Positions 16,165 to 24,859 of a stretch of 64,000 bases of DNA are shown here, one piece after another. A program made the translations under genes and the position numbers. The notes under the pieces were generated by a model that was not told where the DNA came from, searched no databases, and saw only the letters and a list, made by a program, of their open reading frames with translations. Origin of the DNA: an uncultured Lachnospiraceae bacterium (GTDB taxonomy: Bacteria; Bacillota; Clostridia; Lachnospirales; Lachnospiraceae); contig CANQRU010000002.1 in NCBI GenBank assembly GCA_947626395.1, forward strand, positions 99,583-163,582, written 5' to 3'. Each line of letters starts with the position of its first letter. Within the stretch, counting starts at the first letter, position 1.

Positions 16165-17643
16165 ATGAGCAATGTACCTGTAGTAAAACTGGGAATCGTG
16201 GCCGTCAGCCGCGACTGTTTCCCGGAGTCTTTGTCTGTTAACCGCCGCAAGGCATTGGTGGAAGCTTATACGAAGAAGTATGATGCCGCCAATATTTACG
16301 AGTGCCCGATCTGCATCGTTGAGAGCGAGATCCATATGGTTCAGGCTCTTGAGGATATAAAGGCCGCGGGCTGCAACGCTCTGTGCGTTTACCTTGGCAA
16401 CTTCGGTCCGGAGATCTCCGAGACTCTTCTGGCAAAGCATTTCGACGGACCGGTCATGTATGTGGCGGCCGCTGAGGAAGCCGGCGACAGCCTGATCCAG
16501 GGCCGCGGCGACGCATACTGCGGTATGCTGAACGCCAGCTATAATCTGAAGCTGCGCAATGTCAAGGCTTATATTCCGGAGTATCCGGTAGGCACGGCCG
16601 AGGAGTGCGCCGATATGATCGAGGAGTTCCTGCCCATCGCCCGCGCGCTGGTCGGACTGGCGAACCTGAAGATCATCAGCTTCGGTCCGAGACCGTTAAA
16701 CTTCCTGGCCTGCAACGCGCCGATCAAGCAGCTGTATAACATGGGCGTGGAGATCGAGGAGAACTCCGAGCTGGATCTGTTCGAGGCGTTCAATAAGCAC
16801 GCCGGCGATCCCAGGATCCCGGAGGTCGTGGCCGACATGGAGGCCGAGCTTGGCAAGGGCAACATGAAGCCGGAGATCCTGCCGAAGCTGGCGCAGTATG
16901 AGCTGACCCTGCTTGACTGGATCGAGGATCACAAGGGCTACCGCAAATACGTGGCGATCGCGGGCAAGTGCTGGCCGGCGTTCCAGACCCAGTTCGGTTT
17001 CGTCCCCTGCTATGTGAACAGCCGTCTGACCGGACGCGGCATCCCGGTGTCCTGTGAGGTGGATATCTACGGCGCTCTGAGCGAGTTCATCGGAACCTGC
17101 GTAAGCGGCGACATCGTGACCCTGCTTGATATCAACAACTCTGTTCCGGCGGATATGTACGAGGCCGACATCAAGGGCAAATACAACTACACCCACAAGG
17201 ATACCTTCATGGGCTTCCACTGCGGCAATACCTGCTCCAAGAAGCTGACCAGCTGCTCCATGAAGTATCAGTTGATCATGGCCAGATCCCTGCCGGAGGA
17301 AGTGACCCAGGGTACGCTGGAAGGCGACCTGGTACCGGGCGACATCACGTTCTACCGCCTGCAGTCCACCGCCGACAACCATCTGCGCGCTTATGTAGCT
17401 CACGGCGAGATCCTGCCGGTGGCGACCAGGTCCTTCGGCGGCGTCGGCGTGTTCGCGATTCCGGAGATGGGACGTTTCTACCGCCATGTGCTGATCGAGG
17501 GAGGTTTCCCGCATCACGGCGCGGTGGCGTTCGGCCACTACGGCAAGGCTCTGTTCGAGGTATTCAAGTATCTCGGCGCGGAGAGCATCGGATACAACCA
17601 GCCGAAGAGCGTGCCGTATCCGACGGAGAATCCGTTCGCGTAA
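16165..17643 (+). CDS. L-fucose/L-arabinose isomerase family protein
   Basis: A 492-residue sugar isomerase-family protein (aldose to ketose, metal-dependent in characterised members). Features include LGIVAVSRDCFPESLS at the start, VYLGNFGPEISETLLA, the region CWPAFQTQFGFVPCYVNSRL, and a C-terminal FHCGNTCSKKL and EGGFPHHGAVAFGHYGKAL that resemble metal-ligating and active-site segments. GGAGG lies 8 bases before ATG 16165, so that start is preferred over ATG 16150. The exact sugar cannot be read off; neighbouring xylB and GH78 genes point to rhamnose, fucose or a pentose. Confidence 0.82.
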   Translation: MSNVPVVKLGIVAVSRDCFPESLSVNRRKALVEAYTKKYDAANIYECPICIVESEIHMVQALEDIKAAGCNALCVYLGNFGPEISETLLAKHFDGPVMYVAAAEEAGDSLIQGRGDAYCGMLNASYNLKLRNVKAYIPEYPVGTAEECADMIEEFLPIARALVGLANLKIISFGPRPLNFLACNAPIKQLYNMGVEIEENSELDLFEAFNKHAGDPRIPEVVADMEAELGKGNMKPEILPKLAQYELTLLDWIEDHKGYRKYVAIAGKCWPAFQTQFGFVPCYVNSRLTGRGIPVSCEVDIYGALSEFIGTCVSGDIVTLLDINNSVPADMYEADIKGKYNYTHKDTFMGFHCGNTCSKKLTSCSMKYQLIMARSLPEEVTQGTLEGDLVPGDITFYRLQSTADNHLRAYVAHGEILPVATRSFGGVGVFAIPEMGRFYRHVLIEGGFPHHGAVAFGHYGKALFEVFKYLGAESIGYNQPKSVPYPTENPFA

Positions 17644-17713
17644 TCGGCCAGCGAGGCAGATGCGGGAGAGCGCTTACGGCGTTACTTCCCGCGTGATGAT
17701 CTGAGTTAGATTC

Positions 17714-17752
17714 GGGGCGGCTGCCGCGGTTTGGGACCGCGTCGGCCGCCCC
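17714..17752 (+). terminator. Hairpin terminator after the isomerase gene
   Basis: GGGGCGGC pairs with GCCGCCCC around an inner CGCGGT-TTGGG-ACCGCG hairpin; a modest T-run (CAGTTTT) follows at 17758. Confidence 0.6.
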
Positions 17753-17827
17753 GTTCGCAGTTTTGTGCAGAAAGGGTGCCGGCGTACGCTTTCTGTATAT
17801 GAATCTTATCGGAAGGAGGCAGAACCA

Positions 17828-20488
17828 TTGAAAATATATGATCTGAAAGTGAATTATCAGTCGGATCCGCTGGGGATCGATCTGACCCATGCCGTATTCT
17901 CCTGGAAGGTGAAGGAGGCCAGAGGCAAAGCCCAGGAATGGGCGAGGCTGGTCGTGGCGGAGGATGTGGGATTTCAGAAGATCGTCTACGACAGCGGCAG
18001 GGCGGATCTGGATTCCTGCGCGTTCGTGCCGGATGCAGTCTGGAAACCGGCTGTGAAATATTACTGGACCGTGGAGGTGACCGACGACGCCGGAAGCTCC
18101 GGGATCAGCGATATCGCGTCCTTCGAGGGAGGACATCCGGAAGGCAGATGGAACGGCAAATGGATCAGGCCGCCGTTTGCCCGCGAGTTCGCGCCGGTGA
18201 TGTTTCAGACCTTCGATCTGGAGCAGGAGGAGCTGGACGAACTCGATACGGCCCGCCTCTATATCTGCGGTCTGGGGCTTTACGAAGTCTATTTGAACGG
18301 CGAGAAGGTGGGCGATCAGTATCTGACGCCTTACTATACGGATTACCGGGGCTGGATCCAGTACCAGACCTACGACGCGGCAAACTATCTGAAGGTTGGC
18401 GAGAACCGGATCGAAGTCTGGATGGGAGACGGCTGGTACAAGGGAAATTTCTGCTATATGTACGGCGGGCGTCTTCGGGAGTATTACGGCGACGAGTTCA
18501 AGCTGCTGGCGGATCTGTATATCACGGACTGCGACGGACTGACCCGTGTGATCGGGACCAATGAGAACTGGCTGGCGCTCAAATGTCCTGTAGTGACGTC
18601 CGGCATCTACTATGGAGAAGACTACGACGCCAGGATGGAGCAGGCTCTTGAAAATGCGCCGGGTCGGATCCCGACCGCGCTGGAAGCCGACGCCCCGGCG
18701 GGCGAGCTGTGCCCCATGGTAGGCGCGCCGGTAAGGAGACGCGAAGTTCTTCCTGTGAAGGAAATCATTACCTCCGAGACCGGTGAGACGATCCTGGATT
18801 TCGGCCAGGAGATCACCGGCTGGGTGGCGTTTGACGCGGATCTTCCGGCCGGGACCCATGTGACGCTGCAGTACAGCGAGATCATGCAGAACGGCAGGTT
18901 CTACCGCGACAACCTGCGCACGGCCCGGGCGGAGTATCATTTTACGTCGGCGGGGAAGAAGCAGCTGGCGCGGCCTCATTTCACCTTCTACGGGTTCCGC
19001 TATGTGAAGGTGACCGGCATGAAGGTGGATGAGACGAATAAGGACTGCTTCCGGGCGTGGGCCCTGTATTCGGATCTGACAGAGACCGGGCGGCTTAAGA
19101 CCTCCAACGAGAAGGTGAACCGGCTGATCCTAAACACCAGATGGAGCGAGAAGGACAATTTCCTGGATATTCCCACGGACTGCCCCCAGAGAGACGAGCG
19201 GCTTGGCTGGACCGGGGACGCCCAGATCTTCGCGTCGGCGGCTTCCTACCATATGCTGACGCCGGTATTTTACCGCAAGTACCTGAAGGATATGGCTTAC
19301 GAGCAGAAAAAGATCGGCGGCTCGGTTCCCTTCGTGGTGCCGGATGTGCTTAGTATCGCCCGCGAGAAAGCCGGCGAGCCGGAATTTGATCCGGCGTCTC
19401 CGGCCTGGGGCGAAGCCGGTTCCTGTGCCTGGGGCGACGCGGCCACGGTGATCCCCTGGACCATGTATTCCCATTACGGCAATGCGGCGTGGCTGGACGA
19501 GCAGTATGACAATATGAAGCAGTGGACAGATTTCATCATCCGTATGGATGAGGAGCACTGCGGCGGGAAGCGGCTGTGGAACTGCGGCTTCCATTTCGGT
19601 GACTGGCTGTCCCTGGACGCGAAGGGCGACAATCCCCAGGGCGGAACTGACCCGTATTTTGTCGCGACCATGTACTATATGCACTCGGCGGAACTGACGG
19701 CCATGGCGGCGGAGAAACTGGGCAAGGCTGAGGACGCGGCGTATTACAGCAGGATCGCGGCGGAAGTCAGGGCTTCGGCCAGGAAGACTTACCTGGGAGA
19801 AGACGGAAAGCTTACGATCCGCACCCAGACCGCGTATGTGCTGGCAATCTGGTTCAAGCTCTACGATGAGGCGGAGATTCCGGCCGCGGCGGACGAGCTG
19901 TGCGCGCTTCTGAAGGAATGGAACCTGCATCTGGCCACGGGATTTGTGGGCACGGCTTATCTGTGCCAGACGCTCTCGGCCACAGGGCACGCGGATCTGG
20001 CGTACACGCTTCTGCTGAACGAGGATTATCCAAGCTGGCTTTATGAGGTGAATCTGGGCGCGACCACGATCTGGGAGCGGTGGAATTCCCTGCTTCCGGA
20101 TGGGAGCATCAGCAGCACGGGCATGAACAGCCTGAATCATTACGCCTACGGTTCCATCGTGAAATGGATTTACGGCCGGGTCTGCGGCCTGCAGATCAAG
20201 GCGGACGGAAGCGGACCGCGCAAGATCTTCTACGCGCCGCAGCCGGATAAGCGGCTTGCATTCGCGGAGGCGTCCTATGATACGGTGGCCGGAGAGTACA
20301 GGGCGGACTGGAAATGGGACGGCGATAAGGCGGTGTGCCACCTGAGCGTGCCGTTCGGCTGCCAGGCGGAGCTGGGCCTGGATACGAAATGGACGGACGT
20401 GACGGTCGACGGAAAGACCGTGGCGGCCGCGGCACCGGATGGAGTGCTGACGGCGGGAGAGTATGTGATCGAAGGGATCTACGGGTGA
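17828..20488 (+). CDS. Alpha-L-rhamnosidase (GH78)
   Basis: An 886-residue inverting glycosidase releasing terminal L-rhamnose. Domains in order: N-terminal beta-sandwich, a rhamnosidase N domain (CGLGLYEVYLNG, MGDGWYKG), and the (alpha/alpha)6 catalytic barrel with DIPTDCPQRDERLGWTGDAQ holding the acid residue and GATTIWERWNSLLPDG holding the proposed base. A beta-sandwich C domain ends the protein. No signal peptide is present, so it acts in the cytoplasm on imported glycosides. The start is TTG 17828, 8 bases after GGAAGGAGG; the longer frame from GTG 17765 adds 21 atypical residues. Confidence 0.92.
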   Translation: MKIYDLKVNYQSDPLGIDLTHAVFSWKVKEARGKAQEWARLVVAEDVGFQKIVYDSGRADLDSCAFVPDAVWKPAVKYYWTVEVTDDAGSSGISDIASFEGGHPEGRWNGKWIRPPFAREFAPVMFQTFDLEQEELDELDTARLYICGLGLYEVYLNGEKVGDQYLTPYYTDYRGWIQYQTYDAANYLKVGENRIEVWMGDGWYKGNFCYMYGGRLREYYGDEFKLLADLYITDCDGLTRVIGTNENWLALKCPVVTSGIYYGEDYDARMEQALENAPGRIPTALEADAPAGELCPMVGAPVRRREVLPVKEIITSETGETILDFGQEITGWVAFDADLPAGTHVTLQYSEIMQNGRFYRDNLRTARAEYHFTSAGKKQLARPHFTFYGFRYVKVTGMKVDETNKDCFRAWALYSDLTETGRLKTSNEKVNRLILNTRWSEKDNFLDIPTDCPQRDERLGWTGDAQIFASAASYHMLTPVFYRKYLKDMAYEQKKIGGSVPFVVPDVLSIAREKAGEPEFDPASPAWGEAGSCAWGDAATVIPWTMYSHYGNAAWLDEQYDNMKQWTDFIIRMDEEHCGGKRLWNCGFHFGDWLSLDAKGDNPQGGTDPYFVATMYYMHSAELTAMAAEKLGKAEDAAYYSRIAAEVRASARKTYLGEDGKLTIRTQTAYVLAIWFKLYDEAEIPAAADELCALLKEWNLHLATGFVGTAYLCQTLSATGHADLAYTLLLNEDYPSWLYEVNLGATTIWERWNSLLPDGSISSTGMNSLNHYAYGSIVKWIYGRVCGLQIKADGSGPRKIFYAPQPDKRLAFAEASYDTVAGEYRADWKWDGDKAVCHLSVPFGCQAELGLDTKWTDVTVDGKTVAAAAPDGVLTAGEYVIEGIYG

Positions 20489-20578
20489 GCGAGGCGTGAC
20501 AGCTTATCATAGACACGCTGGCGTCAGATCATAAGGACTATGACAGCGAGACCGCAGAATGGGTGCATAGAGAAATAC

Positions 20579-20608
20579 GTGGCCATCTGTGTCAGAGCAG
20601 ATGGCCAC
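20579..20608. terminator. Perfect 11-bp hairpin between rhamnosidase and DUF4143 ATPase genes
   Basis: GTGGCCATCTG (20579-20589) pairs exactly with CAGATGGCCAC (20598-20608) between two converging genes. No strong T-run flanks it, so terminator function is uncertain. Confidence 0.45.
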
Positions 20609-20628
20609 ATGTGCAGAGTGATCGGATT

Positions 20629-21849
20629 CTACTTTCCTAGCAACCAGTCAGACAGGTTTTTGATCTGGATGCCGTTGTAATTTCCTACAGTAAGCCGATC
20701 GCCGGTCAAGATGATTTTTTCATAATTATCACGGATAGATGAGAGGGACTTAAGTTCGCGGTTGAAGGTTTCTTTTGCTGTCATATCTGCTGTAACCTGA
20801 AAATAGGTATAGGTTCCCTGCTTTTCTGCAACGAAGTCCACTTCCGTATTGCCAACCTTTCCGATCATGACGCGGTAGTTTCGGCGCAGAAGCTCAAAAT
20901 AAACAATATTCTCCAGTGAAAAACCTAAATCGTACTGACTGCGCGGCAGGATATGGTTCCGTAAGCCAAGATCTACAATATACAGCTTTCGATTCGATTT
21001 CAGAAGCTGTTTTCCCACGACGTCAAAACGCTCTGCAGGATAGAAAATAAAGGATTCCGTGAGGGCCTCCACATAATCGCCCACCGTGTTAGGGGAGACA
21101 TTCCTACCGTTTGAGGTCAGATAGTCGGTGATGCTGCGGATGGAAACCGGATTCCCGGCTACACTGGCCAGATATTTGGCTATGGTTTTCAGCAGGAGAA
21201 TATCTGTGATTTTTCTTTGGTCCGGATCCGATTTCTTCCTGGCCTGCCGATCTTCAATGTCCTTTACGATAACGGTATTGTAGATACCTTCTAAGTAGAT
21301 CTCTACCTTTTCCGGAGTTCGGTTCATAACGGCAATATACGGGAGTCCACCGTCACGCATATATTCCGAAAGACCGCGATCCGCATCCATACCGGTGATC
21401 TCCAGAAATTCTTTGAAAGACAGGGGCAGCATCCTAATTTCCACATAGCGTCCGGTCAAAAGTGTGGCAAGATCTCCGGAAAGCATGCAGGCGTTGGAGC
21501 CGGTGATGTAGATGTCTACATCCGGCTTGACATACAGACTGTCTACGACCTTCTCAAAGGATGGAACCTTTTGAATTTCATCCAGGAAGATATAGGTCTT
21601 TTTCCCTTCGCACAGATGCTCCTTGAGATAGGCATACAGTTTTCGGTAGTCATGAAGTTCTTCATATTCCAGTTCTTCAAAATTGACAGACACAATCTGT
21701 TCTTCTGAGATACCGTTTGCCTTAAGCCATATTTGATACTGAAGCAGTAAGGTGGATTTTCCGCAGCGTCTGATACCGGTGACAACTTTGATGACCTGTT
21801 CATCTTTCCATTGAATCAGACGATCCAGGTATTCTTTTCTCTCAACCAA
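20629..21849 (-). CDS. AAA ATPase with DUF4143 domain
   Basis: A 406-residue protein with an N-terminal AAA module (TGIRRCGKSTLLLQYQ Walker A, TYIFLDEIQKV Walker B) and a C-terminal DUF4143/nuclease-like region (EVDFVAEKQGTYTYFQVTA, resembling an ExK restriction-like core). The family is widespread and its role unsettled. The start is TTG 21849, 6 bases after GGAGGTG; an ATG at 21864 overlaps that ribosome site. Base composition is clearly more AT-rich than neighbouring genes and the gene points against them, consistent with horizontal acquisition. Confidence 0.85.
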   Translation of the reverse strand: MVERKEYLDRLIQWKDEQVIKVVTGIRRCGKSTLLLQYQIWLKANGISEEQIVSVNFEELEYEELHDYRKLYAYLKEHLCEGKKTYIFLDEIQKVPSFEKVVDSLYVKPDVDIYITGSNACMLSGDLATLLTGRYVEIRMLPLSFKEFLEITGMDADRGLSEYMRDGGLPYIAVMNRTPEKVEIYLEGIYNTVIVKDIEDRQARKKSDPDQRKITDILLLKTIAKYLASVAGNPVSIRSITDYLTSNGRNVSPNTVGDYVEALTESFIFYPAERFDVVGKQLLKSNRKLYIVDLGLRNHILPRSQYDLGFSLENIVYFELLRRNYRVMIGKVGNTEVDFVAEKQGTYTYFQVTADMTAKETFNRELKSLSSIRDNYEKIILTGDRLTVGNYNGIQIKNLSDWLLGK

Positions 21850-21913
21850 AATGTTCACCTCCATCAAATAGTATTCTGATTTTAGCACATAATATGCAAA
21901 AAGTCAATTTATG

Positions 21914-21968
21914 TTCCGAAATCGGAATATTGGTCTGTTTAAAGTGGGTTATGTTCCGAAATGTGAAC
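21914..21968. promoter_or_regulatory. Paired palindromes upstream of the DUF4143 gene
   Basis: TTCCGA-AA-TCGGAA (21914-21927) and GTTC-N8-GAAC (21953-21968) share the word ATGTTCCGAAAT, repeated 40 bases apart. They sit 65-119 bases upstream of the start codon and could be operator sites for autoregulation or for a neighbouring regulator. Confidence 0.4.
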
Positions 21969-22016
21969 ATCTGCACATTCACGAATGGCGCGGGATGATG
22001 GATCTATTAAATGTGT

Positions 22017-22045
22017 GAAGGATTAAAGCGATGCTTCAATCCTTC
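22017..22045. terminator. Hairpin downstream of the HicB gene
   Basis: GAAGGATT (22017-22024) pairs with AATCCTTC (22038-22045). It lies 3' of the leftward hicB gene; the T-rich tail is better on the plus strand. Confidence 0.35.
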
Positions 22046-22089
22046 AGGCGGTTGTTTTTGACCGATTATTTTTGACGATGGTGCAATTA

Positions 22090-22299
22090 TTATTTTGCAA
22101 TCGTTTTCGGAGCAGGGATAGGAATTCCGTCTTCAATGGCATAATCGATCCATTCTTTGATCATGATACGGGCGTTTTCTACGGCTTCGGTTACGGTATG
22201 TCCGTCGGCCATACATCCGGGAAGATCCGGAACGGATACGATATAGGCGTTGTCTTCATCACTCCAGGTTACGATCATCTGGTATTTATAGTCAGTCAT
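22090..22299 (-). CDS. HicB-like antitoxin, no partner visible
   Basis: A 69-residue HicB-fold protein (YKYQMIVTWSDEDNAYIVSVPDLPGCMADG, here described by its core VSVPDLPGCMADGHT and the following helix AVENARIMIKEWI). It lacks the C-terminal DNA-binding extension found in many HicB antitoxins. CCGGAGGTATTC precedes the ATG at 22299. No HicA-sized toxin frame lies on either side, so this is an orphan antitoxin or a free-standing HicB-fold protein. It forms a small leftward AT-richer island with the DUF4143 gene. Confidence 0.8.
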   Translation of the reverse strand: MTDYKYQMIVTWSDEDNAYIVSVPDLPGCMADGHTVTEAVENARIMIKEWIDYAIEDGIPIPAPKTIAK

Positions 22300-22375
22300 A
22301 GAATACCTCCGGAAAGTGTTCCTATCATATCACATTTCTGTGAAAATGGAAAGTCATAAAATTTCTATAAACTCC

Positions 22376-22422
22376 TTGCATTTCCAGAAACCGGATAGTA
22401 TACTAACAAACGGTTAATTAAC
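22376..22422 (+). promoter_or_regulatory. Promoter and palindrome upstream of the MarR-ABC operon
   Basis: TTGCAT (22376-22381), 17-base spacer, TATACT (22399-22404), followed at 22413-22422 by the perfect palindrome GTTAATTAAC near the expected transcription start. AT-rich palindromes at this place are typical MarR operators, so autorepression is likely. Confidence 0.55.
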
Positions 22423-22549
22423 TAATTATCAGCCATCTAATTACGCCGGAACTGTAACGCCGGCTGTGTGAAAATGACTTCCGGGCGGAAGCATTTTTGC
22501 GCACAGCCGCCGTGCCATCTGCCCGGCGGCGGAATACGGAGGTGAGATC

Positions 22550-23029
22550 TTGAGTAATTGCAGGAAGCCGCGGCACGACACGCCGGAAGGCAGGCTTCTG
22601 AACCAGTACATGCGGATCGCCCGCAAGCACCGGTGCGTTCTGGAGAAACGGCTGAATTCCACGGGCGTGTACCGGAGCCAGCACCGGGTGCTGATGTGCA
22701 TCCACGATCATCCGAACATTTCCCAGAAGGAACTGGCGCGGATGAACGACGTCACATCGGCGACCATCGCCGTGACGTTAAAAAAGCTGGAGAAGGGCGG
22801 CTATATCAGCCGCACGGTGGACGAGCGGGACAACCGGTTCAACCAGATCACGGTTACGGAGAAGGGGCAGCAGGTCGTAAAGGACAGCCGGAGGATCTTC
22901 TCGGAAGTGGAGAATGCCATGTTTTCGGGCTTTTCGGAAGAGGAGTTTACGGCCATGGGCGGCTATTTTGACCGGATCATGGAGAATCTGGTGCGGCTGG
23001 AGCTGGGAGAAGGTTCCGGCGGGGCGTGA
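22550..23029 (+). CDS. MarR family transcriptional regulator
   Basis: A 159-residue winged-helix regulator. The recognition region reads ISQKELARMNDVTSATIAVTLKKLEKGGYI and the wing VDERDNRFNQITVT (each seen around residues 57-105), flanked by dimerisation helices. The start is TTG 22550 with GGAGGTG 5-6 bases upstream. It is followed by two ABC exporter genes, so it presumably represses them until a ligand binds. Confidence 0.93.
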   Translation: MSNCRKPRHDTPEGRLLNQYMRIARKHRCVLEKRLNSTGVYRSQHRVLMCIHDHPNISQKELARMNDVTSATIAVTLKKLEKGGYISRTVDERDNRFNQITVTEKGQQVVKDSRRIFSEVENAMFSGFSEEEFTAMGGYFDRIMENLVRLELGEGSGGA

Positions 23030-23113
23030 GTCATGAGAATGACGGTTATAAGGAAGAAGCATTTCCGCGCGAATGCGCGCAGCAACAAATACAGAAAGTG
23101 AGGACATTTCACA

Positions 23114-24859
23114 TTGAAACGCTACAAGAAGTATATCATGCCGTACCTGGCGGCGTTCATCCTGTCGCCGGTTCTGATGCTCTCGGAGGTGGTGGGCGAG
23201 ATCGCTCTGCCCAAGCTCATGTCCCTGATCATCAATAACGGTGTCGCCAACCACGACGTGGCCTACATCATCGAGATCGGATTCGTGATGATCCTGATGG
23301 CCTGCGTCATGATCATCGGCGGCGTGGGCGGCGCCTATTTCTCAACCAAGGCGTCTACCTGCTTTACCGCCGACCTGCGCCGGGACTTGTTCGCCAAGGT
23401 GCAGGAATTTTCCTTCCACAATATTGACCAGTTCAGCACCGGTTCCCTGGTGACCAGGCTGACCAACGACCTGACCCAGATCCAGATGGTGGTTATGATG
23501 TGCCTGCGGATGGCTTTCCGTTCGCCCGGCATGTTCGTGGGCGCGCTGATCATGGCGCTCTCGATGAACGCCAGCCTGGCGGTGATCGTGCTGATCGTGA
23601 TCCCGCTGCTGGCGGGGGCCATTGCATTTCTGATGATCAAGGCGTATCCGCTGTTCGGCGTCATGCAGCAGAAGATCGACCGCCTCAACTCCGGGATCCA
23701 GGAGGCGCTGACCAATGTGCGCGTGATCAAGTCCTTCGTGCGTGAGGATTTTGAAAATAAGCGCTTCTACGACATGAACCTGGATCTGAAGCAGCACAGC
23801 TTAAAGGCCATGAACATCGTCATCACGACGATGCCGGTCATGATGCTGGCCATGAACATCACGACGATCCTGGTCGTGTGGTTCGGCGGCAACCAGATCA
23901 TCGCGGGCCATATGGCCGTCGGCGACCTGACCGCGTTTACTACTTATATTGTACAGATCCTGTCGTCCCTGATGATGCTTTCGATGATCTTCTTAAACGG
24001 CGCCCGCGCCATGGCGTCTGTGAAGCGTGTCAATGAGGTTCTGGACGCAAAGATCGACCTGACCGACGACGCCGCTTCCAGGAAGGATCTGCAGGTCGCG
24101 AAAGGCCGCGTGGAATTTAAGGACGTCAGTTTCAGCTATAGCTCCGACGCCAGTGAAAAGGTTCTGGAGCACATCAGCTTCACGGCGGAGCCGGGCCAGA
24201 TCATCGGCATCATCGGCACCACCGGCAGCGGCAAGACCACATTGGTACAAATGATCCCCAGGCTTTACGACGCCACCGAGGGCCAGGTGCTGGTGGATGG
24301 CGTGGACGTGCGGGAGTATTCCCTGAGAAATCTGCGCAACGGCGTGGCTATGGTGCTGCAGAAGAATGAGCTGTTCTCCGGCACCGTGGAGGAGAACCTG
24401 CGCTGGGGCGATGAGAACGCTTCTATGGAAGAGATTCGGCAGATGGCGGAGAGCGCCCAGGCGGACGAATTCGTCATGGGCTTCGCGAATGGCTATCAGA
24501 CGGAGATTGAGCAGGGCGGTACCAACGTATCCGGCGGTCAGAAGCAGCGTCTCTGCATCGCCAGGGCGCTTCTGAAGCGGCCGAAGATATTGATCCTGGA
24601 CGACAGCACCAGCGCCGTGGATACGGCTACCGAGGCGAAGATCCGGGAGGCGTTCCGCACGTCGCTGAAAGACACGACGAAGATCATCATCGCGCAGCGC
24701 ATCGGTTCCGTGGAGGGCGCTGACAAGATCCTGGTCATGGACGACGGACAGATCATCGGCATGGGTACCCACGACGAGCTGATCAAGACCTGCGAGGCTT
24801 ACCAGGAGATCTATTACTCCCAGAGAGATCAGGAGAAGGAAAGGCAGGTGAGCGCGTGA
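23114..24859 (+). CDS. ABC exporter subunit with degenerate ATP site
   Basis: A 581-residue half-transporter: six membrane helices (residues ~1-310) fused to an ATPase domain. Walker A is GTTGSGKTTL and the signature NVSGGQKQRL. The residue after Walker B is Asp rather than Glu (LILDDSTSAVD), and the switch-loop His is Gln (IIIAQRIGSV), so this subunit carries the non-catalytic site of a heterodimer. Start is TTG 23114, after GTGAGG. The stop overlaps the next gene by one base (TGATG). Confidence 0.92.
   Translation: MKRYKKYIMPYLAAFILSPVLMLSEVVGEIALPKLMSLIINNGVANHDVAYIIEIGFVMILMACVMIIGGVGGAYFSTKASTCFTADLRRDLFAKVQEFSFHNIDQFSTGSLVTRLTNDLTQIQMVVMMCLRMAFRSPGMFVGALIMALSMNASLAVIVLIVIPLLAGAIAFLMIKAYPLFGVMQQKIDRLNSGIQEALTNVRVIKSFVREDFENKRFYDMNLDLKQHSLKAMNIVITTMPVMMLAMNITTILVVWFGGNQIIAGHMAVGDLTAFTTYIVQILSSLMMLSMIFLNGARAMASVKRVNEVLDAKIDLTDDAASRKDLQVAKGRVEFKDVSFSYSSDASEKVLEHISFTAEPGQIIGIIGTTGSGKTTLVQMIPRLYDATEGQVLVDGVDVREYSLRNLRNGVAMVLQKNELFSGTVEENLRWGDENASMEEIRQMAESAQADEFVMGFANGYQTEIEQGGTNVSGGQKQRLCIARALLKRPKILILDDSTSAVDTATEAKIREAFRTSLKDTTKIIIAQRIGSVEGADKILVMDDGQIIGMGTHDELIKTCEAYQEIYYSQRDQEKERQVSA

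Noticed and set aside
22090..22299. A complete HicAB toxin-antitoxin system.
   Set aside because: No HicA-sized frame with the expected features occurs on either side of hicB.
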